Origin: Magnetovibrio sp.
GTDB taxonomy: Bacteria; Pseudomonadota; Alphaproteobacteria; Rhodospirillales; Magnetovibrionaceae
Direction: 5' to 3'
Assembly: GCA_026196495.1 (NCBI GenBank)
Contig: JAPHSY010000034.1
Coordinates: 1-64,000, forward strand
DNA length: 64,000 nucleotides
The notes under the pieces were generated by a model that searched no databases, was not told the DNA's origin, and saw only the letters and a list, made by a program, of their open reading frames with translations. Below, in pieces: positions 33,008 to 42,750 of this stretch (the stretch's first letter is position 1; each line of letters begins with the position of its first letter). A program made the position numbers and the translations under genes.

Positions 33008-33883
33008 ATGAGCGATGTGGGAAAACTGGGGTTGATCGGCTGTGGCCTAATGGGGCATGGCATTGCCAAGAACCTCTTGCTCGCAGGATTAGACCTTACC
33101 ATCTTGGATCACCCCGACAATCAGCCTTGCGATGACTTAATCGAACTCGGGGTAGACATAAGCAACGAACTGGCCGATGTGGTGTCTGACAAAGATGCCG
33201 TCTTCTTAGTCCTACCCGGTTCCCCCGAAGTGGAAAATGTCGTCGGTAATCCAAATGGTTTTTTGGATCTACTCAGCCCAAACACCTTGGTCATTGATGC
33301 CACCACGGCCAAACCGGAAGAGACACTCATCATCTCCGCCCTGATCCGGGACAAAGGTTGCGCGTATGTGGATGCCCCCATGACCCGCACCCCAAAAGAA
33401 GCCGAAGCAGGCCGCCTTAATGTTCTTATTGGCGGTGAGCACGACGACGTTGATCGCGCCAAACCCTACATTGATGCCTACGCTGAAAATATTTATCACG
33501 GCGGTGGTGTATCAGCCGGGCACCGTCTAAAACTGCTTCATAATTTTGTCTCGATCGGTCAAGCCGTGGTGATTGCAGAAGCCGTCGCCACCGCAGACAA
33601 GGGCGGTGTGGATTTAGCCGTACTCAATGATGTTCTCGCCACAGGAGGCGCCGGCGGTGTCGCTTTGGATCGGTTGCGCCCCTACATCGAAGAGCAAGAT
33701 AGCTCTTCATTCCGTTTTGCAATTAAGAACGCCGAAAAAGATTTGGACTATTACACATCCATGGCTTCAAGCTTGAAAGCATCTGCAAACACAGCCCAGG
33801 CTATACGTTACGTCTTGATGAAAGCATTGGAAAAATCAAACAACAGCCCCGTCATGCCGGAACTGATCGATATTTTAAAATAA
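33008..33883 (+). CDS. NAD(P)-dependent beta-hydroxyacid dehydrogenase (HIBADH family)
   Basis: 291 residues from ATG 33008, which has AAGGGG upstream. Rossmann motif GLIGCGLMGHGIAKNLL at the N terminus; the substrate-binding motif appears as DAPMTRTPKEAEAGRLNVLIGG and the catalytic lysine region as HRLKLLHNFVSIG. Members act on 3-hydroxyisobutyrate, tartronate semialdehyde or succinic semialdehyde. The exact substrate is unknown. Its stop is 2 bases from the stop of the convergent FAH-family gene. Confidence 0.85.
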   Translation: MSDVGKLGLIGCGLMGHGIAKNLLLAGLDLTILDHPDNQPCDDLIELGVDISNELADVVSDKDAVFLVLPGSPEVENVVGNPNGFLDLLSPNTLVIDATTAKPEETLIISALIRDKGCAYVDAPMTRTPKEAEAGRLNVLIGGEHDDVDRAKPYIDAYAENIYHGGGVSAGHRLKLLHNFVSIGQAVVIAEAVATADKGGVDLAVLNDVLATGGAGGVALDRLRPYIEEQDSSSFRFAIKNAEKDLDYYTSMASSLKASANTAQAIRYVLMKALEKSNNSPVMPELIDILK

Positions 33884-33885
33884 CC

Positions 33886-34731
33886 TCAGCTACTAGCAAC
33901 AACGCGCTGTTTCTGTTCGCCCAACCCGGAAACACCTAAACGCATGGTATCTCCTGCTTTCAGGTATTGCGGTGGTTTCATCCCCATGCCAACGCCCGGT
34001 GGTGTCCCGGTGCTGATCACGTCACCTGGATGCAGGGTAAAGAAATTCGACAGGTAACTGATGATATGAGCTACAGAGAAAATCATCGTTTTGGTATTGC
34101 CCGTTTGGCGACGCACCCCGCTCACGTCCAACCACATATCCAGGTTTTGTGGATCGGCGATTTCATCACGGGTCACCAGCCAAGGCCCAATGGGGGCGAA
34201 GGTATCGCACGATTTACCCTTCACCCACTGTCCAGTACCCTCTAATTGAAAACCGCGTTCTGAAACATCATTGATGATGCAATAACCTGCAACATGATCC
34301 AAAGCTTCAGCCTCTGTCACATATTTTGCTGCTTTGCCAATCACCACACCCAATTCAACTTCCCAATCCGTTTTTTCCGATCCGCGCGGCAAGATCACAT
34401 CATCATTGGGACCAACGATAGAACTGGTATACTTGCTGAACAGCACGGGCTCAGCAGGTTCAGCCATCCCCGTTTCTTTGGCATGGTCGGAAAAGTTCAA
34501 GCCGATCGCCATCAACTTTCCCACACCTGAAACACACGGACCAACGCGCACACTGGCATCAACAGCAGCCAAGGTTGACGGATCAATTGCCGCCACCCTT
34601 GCTAGGGCAGCGTCTGATAGTTGATCACCGATCAAATCGTCCATATGGGCCGACAGATCACGGATCACACCATCCACATCCAACAACCCCGGTTTTTCTT
34701 GGCCCACAGGGCCGTAACGCAAAAGCTTCAT
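33886..34731 (-). CDS. Fumarylacetoacetate hydrolase (FAH) family protein
   Basis: 281 residues. The metal site is visible as Glu124 and Glu126 in DWEVELGVV and Asp155 in CIINDVSERG. The N-terminal cap is followed by GLNFSDHAKETGM, typical of the branch often annotated as ureidoglycolate lyase or 2-hydroxyhepta-2,4-diene-1,7-dioate isomerase. Family members cleave or isomerise beta-diketo acids; this one cannot be assigned to a single reaction. It may share a degradative role with the dehydrogenase next to it. Confidence 0.85.
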   Translation of the reverse strand: MKLLRYGPVGQEKPGLLDVDGVIRDLSAHMDDLIGDQLSDAALARVAAIDPSTLAAVDASVRVGPCVSGVGKLMAIGLNFSDHAKETGMAEPAEPVLFSKYTSSIVGPNDDVILPRGSEKTDWEVELGVVIGKAAKYVTEAEALDHVAGYCIINDVSERGFQLEGTGQWVKGKSCDTFAPIGPWLVTRDEIADPQNLDMWLDVSGVRRQTGNTKTMIFSVAHIISYLSNFFTLHPGDVISTGTPPGVGMGMKPPQYLKAGDTMRLGVSGLGEQKQRVVASS

Positions 34732-34883
34732 ACTTATTCAATACCTATTTGAGCCAAAAGTATAAAATAAAACAATGGCTTAAAAAAATTGAGGCGTGAA
34801 CGTCATCTTTTTAACGCAAACGTCACCAACAATCCCTATATGTCATTTAGAGCCACGTGTGAGGGGAATTACACGAGGTACAC

Positions 34884-37196
34884 ATGACACCACAAGAAGA
34901 AGACATATTCGACATCAATGAGAACACCTATCAATGGTGTGTACGCTCATTCCAAGCCATTCGCAAACGCTTGGGTTTAAATGTCAAAGTCCATAGCCCC
35001 GATCATTTGATGAAGCGCGGGCATATTTTCTTGTTTAATCATTTTGCCCGCTTTGAAACCATAATCCCACCCTTTGTTATTCACCGCACCACAGGCGCAT
35101 ACTGTCGCACTATCGCAGATCATGTCTTATTCGAAGGTGGTGAGAATTCATCAAGTTTTTTGCGCGGTGTCGGTGCAGTCCCCAACAACTTACCGGGACT
35201 ATTGCCATTCTTAGCTGCTGAAATATTACGCGGACGCAAAGTCGTCGTATTCCCAGAAGGTGGCATGGTCAAAGACCGCCGGGTTTTAGGACCGGAAGGC
35301 AATTTCAATGTCTTCTCCCGTACATCAAAAGAACGGCGAAAGCACCATCGCGGTGCTGCAGTGCTGGCGCTCACCCTCGACATTTTCAAGCGACGGATTT
35401 TGGTCCTTCATTCGCGTGGCGATCATGCTCGCATCAACAGGTGGGTAAAGGCCTTAGGCCTTAAAGATGCCGATGAGTTGATGAACAAAGCCGTAGAACC
35501 CACACTTATCATCCCCTCAACCATCACGTTTTATCCCATTCGCATTCAAGAAAATTTTATCTCACGCGCCGCCGATATGTTCATGCGCGGACTTTCTCAA
35601 CAGTTTGCCGAAGAAATGAAAATTGAGGGCAACCTGCTGCTGCGAGACACAGACATGGACATTCGCTTGGGTGGTCCTATTGAACCACAAAAAAAATGGC
35701 GGTGGTGGGAAACATTTTTGATGAACCGTTATTTTGCCAAAAATGTTTGGTCACTTAACGATCTGTTTGGCCTCAAAGACCAAGCTGAAAGCTTTACCGA
35801 AAAAATGCTCGCTAAATGTATTTCAACCGAAAGCCTACGCATTCGCGATGAATACATGCGTGAAATGTATGCCGGCATCACCGTAAACCTTAGCCACTTG
35901 GCCAGCCACCTCATCGTCACCCTGATTGACAAAGGGCAGATGGAAATCCGCCAAGACCTGTTCCACAGAACCCTTTATCTGGCATTGAAAAACCTACAAG
36001 CCACACCCGGCGTTCACTTGCATCGCAGTTTGTTATGGCCGGACAGGTATCGGTTGTTGCTTGAAGGTGTCAGCATCGAGTTGGAACGGTTTCTCAAAAC
36101 CTGTAAAACCGCAGGATTGGTTGGCCGCACGCCAGGTTCCTACAGGTTCTTAGACAAACTTTGTGATGAACATAGCTTTGATGAAGTGCGATTGGAGAAC
36201 CCGGTTGAAGTCTATGCCAACGAAGTAGAGCCCCTGTCTCAAGTTCATGAAACAATGGCCGCTGCCCTAAAGAACGCTGAAACCGTTACTGAAGCCGAAC
36301 TGGGATCACTGTTATTTGATGATGAATTGCGGGCTCATCAATGGAACCACGAATACTTTAATCAACCCCGCTTTCACGAAATCAATGACCAAGAAACTGC
36401 CACAAAAGGTGGTGAGCCCTATCTGTTGCTACCCAAGAACAGGGTCCGCACAGGCGTGTTGTTGGTTCATGGTTTTTTGGCTTCCCCAGAAGAACTGCGT
36501 GCTTATGGCCTAAAGCTCAGTGAAATGGGTTATGCCGTTATGGGCGTGCGCTTGGCTGGGCACGGAACATCGCCCTGGGACTTGAAAACTCGTGAATGGT
36601 CCGATTGGTTGCGCAGCCTACAGCGGGGCTATCGCATCCTATCCGCCTTCACAGACCAGGTGGTGGTGGTCGGTTTTTCCACTGGGGGTTCACTTTCCTT
36701 AGTCTTTGCGGCGGACGGTGCTCCGAAACTATGCGGGGTAGCTTCCGTTTCAGCCCCCCTACACTTCAGAAACCGCAAAATGGCCTTTGTCCCCCTAGTC
36801 CATGGCCTCAACAAACTGGCAAGTTGGTTGCCTAACTTTGAAGACATCATTCCATTTCGTGAAAACACATCAGAACATCCGGATATCAACTATCGTTCCA
36901 TCCCAGTTCATGCACTTTATCAACTACGTCAGCTCACCGAGCATTTACGTGAACAGTTAGAACATGTCCACACCCCTACGCTAATCATCCAAGGTGACAA
37001 CGACCCAGTGGTCAATCCCGCTAGCGGCTCTGAAATATTTGATGCCATCCACCACCCAGAAAAATCTCTGCATTGGATCAAAGCTGATCGCCATGGGATT
37101 TTTCATGAAAATATTGGTGACACCCAAAAGATCATCACAACCTTTATCGAACAATGTGATGCCGAGGCCACTGTGGAACGGGAGCAAGCATCATGA
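34884..37196 (+). CDS. Fusion protein: PlsC-type acyltransferase plus alpha/beta hydrolase
   Basis: 770 residues. The N-terminal part is a glycerolipid acyltransferase: NHFARFE with Asn52, His53 and Glu58 where most families have Asp (HX4E rather than HX4D), and the acceptor motif FPEGG at 123-127. A helical linker of about 250 residues follows. From about 524 comes an alpha/beta hydrolase: VHGFLASPEELRAYG, nucleophile Ser599 in GFSTG, acid Asp707 in QGDNDPVV and His737. It resembles monoglyceride lipase or carboxylesterase. As first gene of the beta-oxidation operon (4-base overlap with the ligase) it could both release and re-esterify fatty acids. No signal peptide is seen. Confidence 0.85.
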   Translation: MTPQEEDIFDINENTYQWCVRSFQAIRKRLGLNVKVHSPDHLMKRGHIFLFNHFARFETIIPPFVIHRTTGAYCRTIADHVLFEGGENSSSFLRGVGAVPNNLPGLLPFLAAEILRGRKVVVFPEGGMVKDRRVLGPEGNFNVFSRTSKERRKHHRGAAVLALTLDIFKRRILVLHSRGDHARINRWVKALGLKDADELMNKAVEPTLIIPSTITFYPIRIQENFISRAADMFMRGLSQQFAEEMKIEGNLLLRDTDMDIRLGGPIEPQKKWRWWETFLMNRYFAKNVWSLNDLFGLKDQAESFTEKMLAKCISTESLRIRDEYMREMYAGITVNLSHLASHLIVTLIDKGQMEIRQDLFHRTLYLALKNLQATPGVHLHRSLLWPDRYRLLLEGVSIELERFLKTCKTAGLVGRTPGSYRFLDKLCDEHSFDEVRLENPVEVYANEVEPLSQVHETMAAALKNAETVTEAELGSLLFDDELRAHQWNHEYFNQPRFHEINDQETATKGGEPYLLLPKNRVRTGVLLVHGFLASPEELRAYGLKLSEMGYAVMGVRLAGHGTSPWDLKTREWSDWLRSLQRGYRILSAFTDQVVVVGFSTGGSLSLVFAADGAPKLCGVASVSAPLHFRNRKMAFVPLVHGLNKLASWLPNFEDIIPFRENTSEHPDINYRSIPVHALYQLRQLTEHLREQLEHVHTPTLIIQGDNDPVVNPASGSEIFDAIHHPEKSLHWIKADRHGIFHENIGDTQKIITTFIEQCDAEATVEREQAS

Positions 37197-38914
37197 AGAA
37201 TATCCTAAACTCCCCACCACCGTGGTCGCATGCTTATCCTGACAATCTAGATTGGGATCTAGATGGTGTTGATAGACCCGTCCATGCACTGTTGGACCAT
37301 GCCGCACTCAAAGCTCCTGATGCTGTGTGTCTTGATTTTATGGATCGTCTGTACACATTCACAGAAGTACAAGACCTTGCCAATCGTACAGCCCGGGGGC
37401 TTCAACAGCTGGGGGTTCAAAAAGGTGACCGCATTGGCCTGTGTCTACCCAACTCACCCTATTACGTTGCAGCCTACTTCGGTGCATTAAAGGCCGGGGC
37501 CACAGTGGTGAATTTTAACCCGCTCTACACCGAAGAAGAAATCCGCCAACAAGTGATCGATTCCGGCACAATCATCATGTTCACCCTTGGCTTACAACAG
37601 CTATACCCAAAGGTTGCAGCGAGTCTGCACGATACATCATTGCGCAATATTGTGGTGTGCTCCCTGGCCGATGCTTTACCAACGGTCAAAAGTATTTTAT
37701 TCCAAACCTTCAAACGTGGTGAAATCGCGGAAGCCCCCCTCAACCTTCAAAATCTACCGTTTGATTGGCTGACACGAAACCGCGGAAATTTTGACCGCGT
37801 GCCGATTGATCCCGACATAGATATTGCCTTGTTCCAATATACGGGTGGAACGACTGGAACACCCAAGGCGGCCATGTTGACCCACACCAACATATCCACC
37901 AACACAGAACAGGTGCAAAGCTGGTTTATAGACAAAGCCGTTGGTGAAGAAAGCATTCTGGCGGTACTGCCATTCTTCCACGTGTTTGCCATGACCGTCA
38001 TCATGTGCATGGGGCTTCGCATTCGCGCCAAGATGATCTTGCTGCCCCGGTTTGATTTGAACCAAGTGTTGAAAACCATTGATACGAAAAAACCAACACT
38101 GTTCCCAGCGGTTCCAACAATTTACAACGCCATCAACACACACCCGCACCTTGAACGGTTTGATCTGACTTCAATCCGTTACTGTATCAGTGGTGGCGCA
38201 CCGCTGCCGCTTGACACCAAGCGCGCATTCGAAGAACTGACTAAATGTGTTCTGGTCGAAGGTTACGGCCTCAGCGAAGCCTCCCCTGTTGTTGCATGTA
38301 ACCCCACGTGGGCAGCAAACAAAGAAGGATCCATCGGCATTCCATTGCCTGGCACCACCATTGAAATTCGCGATATGCACAATGTTGCACACCCAGTTGC
38401 ACAAGGTGAGCGCGGCGAAATCATCGTACGTGGACCTCAAGTGATGCAAGGCTATTGGAACCGCGAAGAAGAGACCCTGGATGTTCTCGAAGGCCATTGG
38501 TTGCGCACTGGTGATGTGGGCCACATGGATGAAGATGGCTATATTTTCCTCACCGACAGAATTAAGGATGTCATCATAAGCGGGGGTTACAAAGTTTACC
38601 CTCGTATCATCGAAGATGCATTCTACAAACATCCTGATGTTTTAGAAGTGATCGTCATTGCCGTTCCCCACGGGTATCGCGGAGAAGCCCCAAAAGCCTT
38701 TGTCAAATTGACGCAAAACTCACATGTCAGTGAAGACGACTTGATGGCCTTTGTCAGTGATTATCTCAATCCTATTGAGCGCCCTGATGAAATTGAATTC
38801 CGCGATGAATTGCCCAAAACGATGATCGGCAAGCTTTCCAAAAAGGAACTTATCGAAGAAGAAGCCGCAAAGCTCCGTGACACAGCCTCACTTAAGGAGC
38901 ACGACCATGGATAA
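37193..38914 (+). CDS. fadD: Long-chain fatty acid-CoA ligase
   Basis: Activates fatty acids to acyl-CoA through an acyl-adenylate. 573 residues. P-loop YTGGTTGTPK at 216-225, the acyl-AMP motif GYGLSEASPVVACNP, and the hinge GDVGHMDEDGYIFLTDRIKD are clear, followed by the catalytic lysine region at the C-terminal end (PKTMIGKLSKKEL). It overlaps the preceding gene by 4 bases and the MerR gene by 8, so all are coupled. Confidence 0.95.
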   Translation: MKNILNSPPPWSHAYPDNLDWDLDGVDRPVHALLDHAALKAPDAVCLDFMDRLYTFTEVQDLANRTARGLQQLGVQKGDRIGLCLPNSPYYVAAYFGALKAGATVVNFNPLYTEEEIRQQVIDSGTIIMFTLGLQQLYPKVAASLHDTSLRNIVVCSLADALPTVKSILFQTFKRGEIAEAPLNLQNLPFDWLTRNRGNFDRVPIDPDIDIALFQYTGGTTGTPKAAMLTHTNISTNTEQVQSWFIDKAVGEESILAVLPFFHVFAMTVIMCMGLRIRAKMILLPRFDLNQVLKTIDTKKPTLFPAVPTIYNAINTHPHLERFDLTSIRYCISGGAPLPLDTKRAFEELTKCVLVEGYGLSEASPVVACNPTWAANKEGSIGIPLPGTTIEIRDMHNVAHPVAQGERGEIIVRGPQVMQGYWNREEETLDVLEGHWLRTGDVGHMDEDGYIFLTDRIKDVIISGGYKVYPRIIEDAFYKHPDVLEVIVIAVPHGYRGEAPKAFVKLTQNSHVSEDDLMAFVSDYLNPIERPDEIEFRDELPKTMIGKLSKKELIEEEAAKLRDTASLKEHDHG

Positions 38915-39242
38915 GCTTTATTCCGTCGAAGATCTGGCTCAAGCCTGCCATGTCACACCACGTGCAGTTCGCCTTTATGTTGACAAAGGGTTGCTCGCAC
39001 CAATGCGTGCCGGTCGGGCCTATGTCTTCACATCCATAAGCGTTGAACGCCTCAATATCATTATTCGCTGCAAACGATTGGGGCTGACACTCAGTGACAT
39101 CAAAGCGCGCCTAAACCCCAGTTCACAAGACGATTTGCAGAACATGATTGCACGCATGGAAGACATCACCTTAGACGCCACAACCGAATTGCAGGACCTC
39201 ACCGAACAGTTGAGCGACATGCGCCGCCAGGAAAGGAGTTAA
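38907..39242 (+). CDS. MerR-family transcriptional regulator
   Basis: 111 residues from ATG 38907 (MDKLYSVEDLAQACHV), with AAGGAG upstream. N-terminal winged helix-turn-helix (SVEDLAQACHVTPRAVRLYV, then a GLLAPMRAGRAYVF wing) and a C-terminal coiled coil for dimerisation. It lacks the cysteines of metal-sensing MerR proteins. Its position inside the beta-oxidation operon suggests that it controls this operon, perhaps in response to acyl-CoA, but no operator was found. Confidence 0.9.
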   Translation: MDKLYSVEDLAQACHVTPRAVRLYVDKGLLAPMRAGRAYVFTSISVERLNIIIRCKRLGLTLSDIKARLNPSSQDDLQNMIARMEDITLDATTELQDLTEQLSDMRRQERS

Positions 39243-39246
39243 TTAA

Positions 39247-40398
39247 ATGACTTCCCCTCAAATTCCCATCGTAATTTCCGGCTACGTTCGATCGCCATTC
39301 ACACTGGCCCACAAGGGCGATTTAGCCCACACTCGCCCCGATGACATCGCCGCACAGGTGATACGTGGATTGATCCGGCAGTCCCACACGGACCCTGCAT
39401 TGATTGAAGATTTGATCATGGGCTGCGCCTTTCCCGAAGGGGAACAAGGTTTCAACGTCGCCCGTTTGGTTGGCTTTCTGGCGGACCTCCCCCTCAAAGT
39501 TGCAGGCGTTACGGTCAACCGGTTTTGTGGCTCCAGTATGCAAGCCATTCATATGGCTGCAGGGGCCATGCAAATGGGAGCGGGTGAGGCGTATATTTGT
39601 GCCGGTGTCGAAAGCATGAGCCGCATTCCCATGACTGGCTTTAACCCCATGCCCCACCCGCAATTGGCCGAAGACATGCCGGGTTCTTACATGGGGATGG
39701 GAGAAACGGCAGAAAATGTTGCAAAAAAGTATAAAATCTCCCGCGCCGATCAGGATGCATTTGCACTGACCAGCCAAACCAAAGCCGCCCAAGCCCAAAG
39801 CGAAGGACGTCTAGCACAAGAAATTGTATCCATTCAAACGGCAGATGGTGTCGTTGAAAGCGATGGCTGTATTCGCCCTGAAACCACCGCAGAAGCCCTT
39901 GCTGGGTTGAAACCCGCTTTCGATCAAAACGGCACGGTCACCGCGGGCACGGCTTCCCCCCTAACCGATGGAGCATCAGCTACATTGGTGACAACCGAAG
40001 CCTTTGCTGAACGTCAAGGATTGAAGCCTTTAGCTTATGTACGATCATTTGCTGTATCCGGTTGCCAACCCGAAATTATGGGCATCGGCCCTGTAAGGTC
40101 TTCTCAAAAAGCCTTGGAGCGCGCAGGAATAGGCATTGAAGACCTTGACGTGATCGAACTGAACGAAGCCTTTGCGGCACAATCCTTGGCTTCCATTCGT
40201 GACCTCAAACTTAACCCAGAACTTATCAACATTGATGGCGGTGCCATTGCTTTGGGTCACCCCTTGGGCGCCACAGGTGCCCGGATTACGGGGAAAGCCG
40301 CCGAGATCCTTCATCGCCAAGGCGGCAAGTGGGCATTGGCCACACAATGCATCGGAGGCGGCCAAGGCATCGCCACCGTATTGGAGGGGGTGTCATGA
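39247..40398 (+). CDS. fadA: Acetyl-CoA acyltransferase (thiolase)
   Basis: 383 residues. Catalyses the last step of beta-oxidation, splitting 3-ketoacyl-CoA. The acyl-accepting cysteine is Cys94 in NRFCGSSMQA; GHPLGATGAR holds the active-site histidine and CIGGGQG the second cysteine. A good site (AGGAG) lies just upstream. Its stop overlaps the start of the next gene by 4 bases, as in many fadA-fadB pairs. Confidence 0.95.
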   Translation: MTSPQIPIVISGYVRSPFTLAHKGDLAHTRPDDIAAQVIRGLIRQSHTDPALIEDLIMGCAFPEGEQGFNVARLVGFLADLPLKVAGVTVNRFCGSSMQAIHMAAGAMQMGAGEAYICAGVESMSRIPMTGFNPMPHPQLAEDMPGSYMGMGETAENVAKKYKISRADQDAFALTSQTKAAQAQSEGRLAQEIVSIQTADGVVESDGCIRPETTAEALAGLKPAFDQNGTVTAGTASPLTDGASATLVTTEAFAERQGLKPLAYVRSFAVSGCQPEIMGIGPVRSSQKALERAGIGIEDLDVIELNEAFAAQSLASIRDLKLNPELINIDGGAIALGHPLGATGARITGKAAEILHRQGGKWALATQCIGGGQGIATVLEGVS

Positions 40399-42722
40399 GT
40401 ATCCTAGAAAACACCCCCCCAATTGAACGTGTCTGTGTTGTCGGCGCGGGAGTCATGGGGGCAAGCATAGCTGCACATCTTGCCAACGCAGGCGTTCAGG
40501 TTGTGTTATTGGATGTGATTGAAGGTGCAGCCGCCAGCGCCATCCAAAAAATGCTCAAAACTCAACCAGCACCCTTCATGCATCCCAAATTCGCCAAACG
40601 CATCACACCGGGAACCATGGATGACTTATCATCAATAGATGATTGCGACTGGATCATCGAAGCCATCATTGAACGCTTGGATGTAAAGCATCAGCTTTAT
40701 GCCCAAATCACCCCACACATGAAACCCGGCGCGGTGTTGTCATCTAACACATCAACCTTACCTTTAAAATCATTGATGGAAGGCTTGAGCCCTGAACATC
40801 GTCCATACTTTATGATCACACATTTCTTCAATCCACCACGGTATATGCGTTTGTTGGAAACCGTCATCAGCGAACACACTGATCCAGATGCGGCCAACCG
40901 CATTATAGAATTTTGTGACCATCGTCTGGGTAAAAGTATTGTTCCGTGTCACGACACACCGGGTTTTATCGCCAACCGTATTGGCACTTTCTGGCTTCAC
41001 TGCGCAGTTACCGAAGCAGTCAAACAGGGCATTGATGTTGAAGTGGCCGATGCCGTTCTCAGTCGTCCTTGCGGTGTTCCCAAAACAGGTGTGTTCGGGT
41101 TGCTGGATCTGGTCGGTCTGGATTTAATGCCCCATATTTTGGATAGTTTTTCCACCGCACTCGACCTTAATGATGCATTCCACTCCTTAGGTCCAGCACC
41201 TGAGCTGTTAAACAAAATGATTGATGACGGTTATACCGGGCGCAAAGGCAAAGGTGGCTTTTACCGTCTCAACATTTTAGAAGACGGCACCAAAGTCAAA
41301 GAAGTCATCAACCTGACAACCGGCGAATACGCTCCCGCCAAACGTCCCTCCCCCGATGCCGCAAAGGCCGCAAAGAAAAGTGGTTTGAAAGAAACGTTAC
41401 GCCACAAAAGTGCCGAAGGCCAGTATGCGTGGTCGGTAATGTCCCAAACTCTGCGCTATGCCGCAAGCTTGGCCTCTGAAATTTCAGATGATGTGGATGC
41501 CGTCGATCGCGCTATGCGGCTTGGCTACAACTGGCGCTGGGGACCATTTCAACTACTCGACAAAATTGGTACTGGATGGTTTGCACGCAAGCTAAAATCA
41601 AAAAACATGAATGTTCCCGAACTCATTACTCAAGCTTCAGGACGGAAATTTTACAAAGTACGTTCCGGTGTTATGTCCATCTTAGGATATGACGGCACCT
41701 ACAGCCACATCCACCGCCCTAAGGGAGTGATTTCACTTGAAGACATCAAACGCCAAAAAGCACCCCTGGCCCACAACATTTCAGCCAGTGTCTGGGATAT
41801 TGGTGACGGCATTGCGTGCTTAGAATTTCATTCCAAGATGAATTCGTTCAACCCATTTGTGTTGTCCATGATTAACTGGTCCCATGGTGAGTTACCCCGG
41901 CGTGGGTTTAAGGGGTTGGTGATCTATAACGATGGCACCAATTTCTCAGTCGGGGCCAACATCGCCATGTTGTTGATCACGTCCAAGTTAAGACTGTGGA
42001 CCGTAATCAGATGGATTTTACGCTATGGTCAAAACACCTTTGGCAAAATGCAGTCTGGCCCCTTCCCCGTGGTTGGTGCCCCACACGGCATGGCACTTGG
42101 CGGTGGGTGTGAGATTTTGCTTCACTGCAACGCCATCGAAGCCCATGCAGAAACTTACACAGGATTGATCGAAGCCGGGGTCGGTATTGTTCCTGGCTGG
42201 GGTGGATGTAAAGAGTTACTGCGCCGTTGGACCCTTTCCAAAAAACGTCCCGGCGGCCCGATGCCTCCTGTGATGAAGGCATTTGAATCCATCGCCATGG
42301 CACAAGTTTCCAAGTCAGCCTTTGAAGCCAAAGACATGTTGGTTTTGCGTCCCCGCGATGGTGTTGTGATGAACCGTGACCGCTTGTTAGCACAAGCTAA
42401 AAAACGTGCATTGGAAATGTCCAAAGACTACCACCCCCATGAACCCATAGAAATGCACCTCCCCGGCCCATCTGGGAAAACGGCATTGAGTCTGGCCGTA
42501 AAAGATTTCCTGAACAAAGGCGTTGCAACACCGCACGACGGAACCATAGCAACCCAACTGGCCTGGGTCTTATCCGGTGGAGAAACTGACCATCTTTCCA
42601 CTGTATCCGAACAAGGCGTCCTGAAATTAGAACGTGATGCCATCATTACCCTTGCCAAAACACCAGAGACCCGTGCGCGTGTAGCGCACATGTTGAAAAC
42701 TGGAAAACCCCTGCGCAATTGA
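40395..42722 (+). CDS. fadB: Bifunctional 3-hydroxyacyl-CoA dehydrogenase / enoyl-CoA hydratase
   Basis: 775 residues from ATG 40395, which overlaps the thiolase stop by 4 bases; a longer ORF start inside the thiolase gene is rejected. The N-terminal NAD motif is VVGAGVMGAS (15-24), followed by two C-terminal HAD domains (SNTSTLPL, DTPGFIANRIG). The hydratase/isomerase fold follows last, with oxyanion parts FSVGANI and MALGGGCEILL and IEAGVGIVPGWGG. The order dehydrogenase then hydratase is the reverse of E. coli FadB and matches the FadN type. Catalyses hydration and oxidation of enoyl-CoA. Confidence 0.93.
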   Translation: MSILENTPPIERVCVVGAGVMGASIAAHLANAGVQVVLLDVIEGAAASAIQKMLKTQPAPFMHPKFAKRITPGTMDDLSSIDDCDWIIEAIIERLDVKHQLYAQITPHMKPGAVLSSNTSTLPLKSLMEGLSPEHRPYFMITHFFNPPRYMRLLETVISEHTDPDAANRIIEFCDHRLGKSIVPCHDTPGFIANRIGTFWLHCAVTEAVKQGIDVEVADAVLSRPCGVPKTGVFGLLDLVGLDLMPHILDSFSTALDLNDAFHSLGPAPELLNKMIDDGYTGRKGKGGFYRLNILEDGTKVKEVINLTTGEYAPAKRPSPDAAKAAKKSGLKETLRHKSAEGQYAWSVMSQTLRYAASLASEISDDVDAVDRAMRLGYNWRWGPFQLLDKIGTGWFARKLKSKNMNVPELITQASGRKFYKVRSGVMSILGYDGTYSHIHRPKGVISLEDIKRQKAPLAHNISASVWDIGDGIACLEFHSKMNSFNPFVLSMINWSHGELPRRGFKGLVIYNDGTNFSVGANIAMLLITSKLRLWTVIRWILRYGQNTFGKMQSGPFPVVGAPHGMALGGGCEILLHCNAIEAHAETYTGLIEAGVGIVPGWGGCKELLRRWTLSKKRPGGPMPPVMKAFESIAMAQVSKSAFEAKDMLVLRPRDGVVMNRDRLLAQAKKRALEMSKDYHPHEPIEMHLPGPSGKTALSLAVKDFLNKGVATPHDGTIATQLAWVLSGGETDHLSTVSEQGVLKLERDAIITLAKTPETRARVAHMLKTGKPLRN

Positions 42723-42750
42723 TTGCGCCTCCAGGTATAGGAGAAATGTC

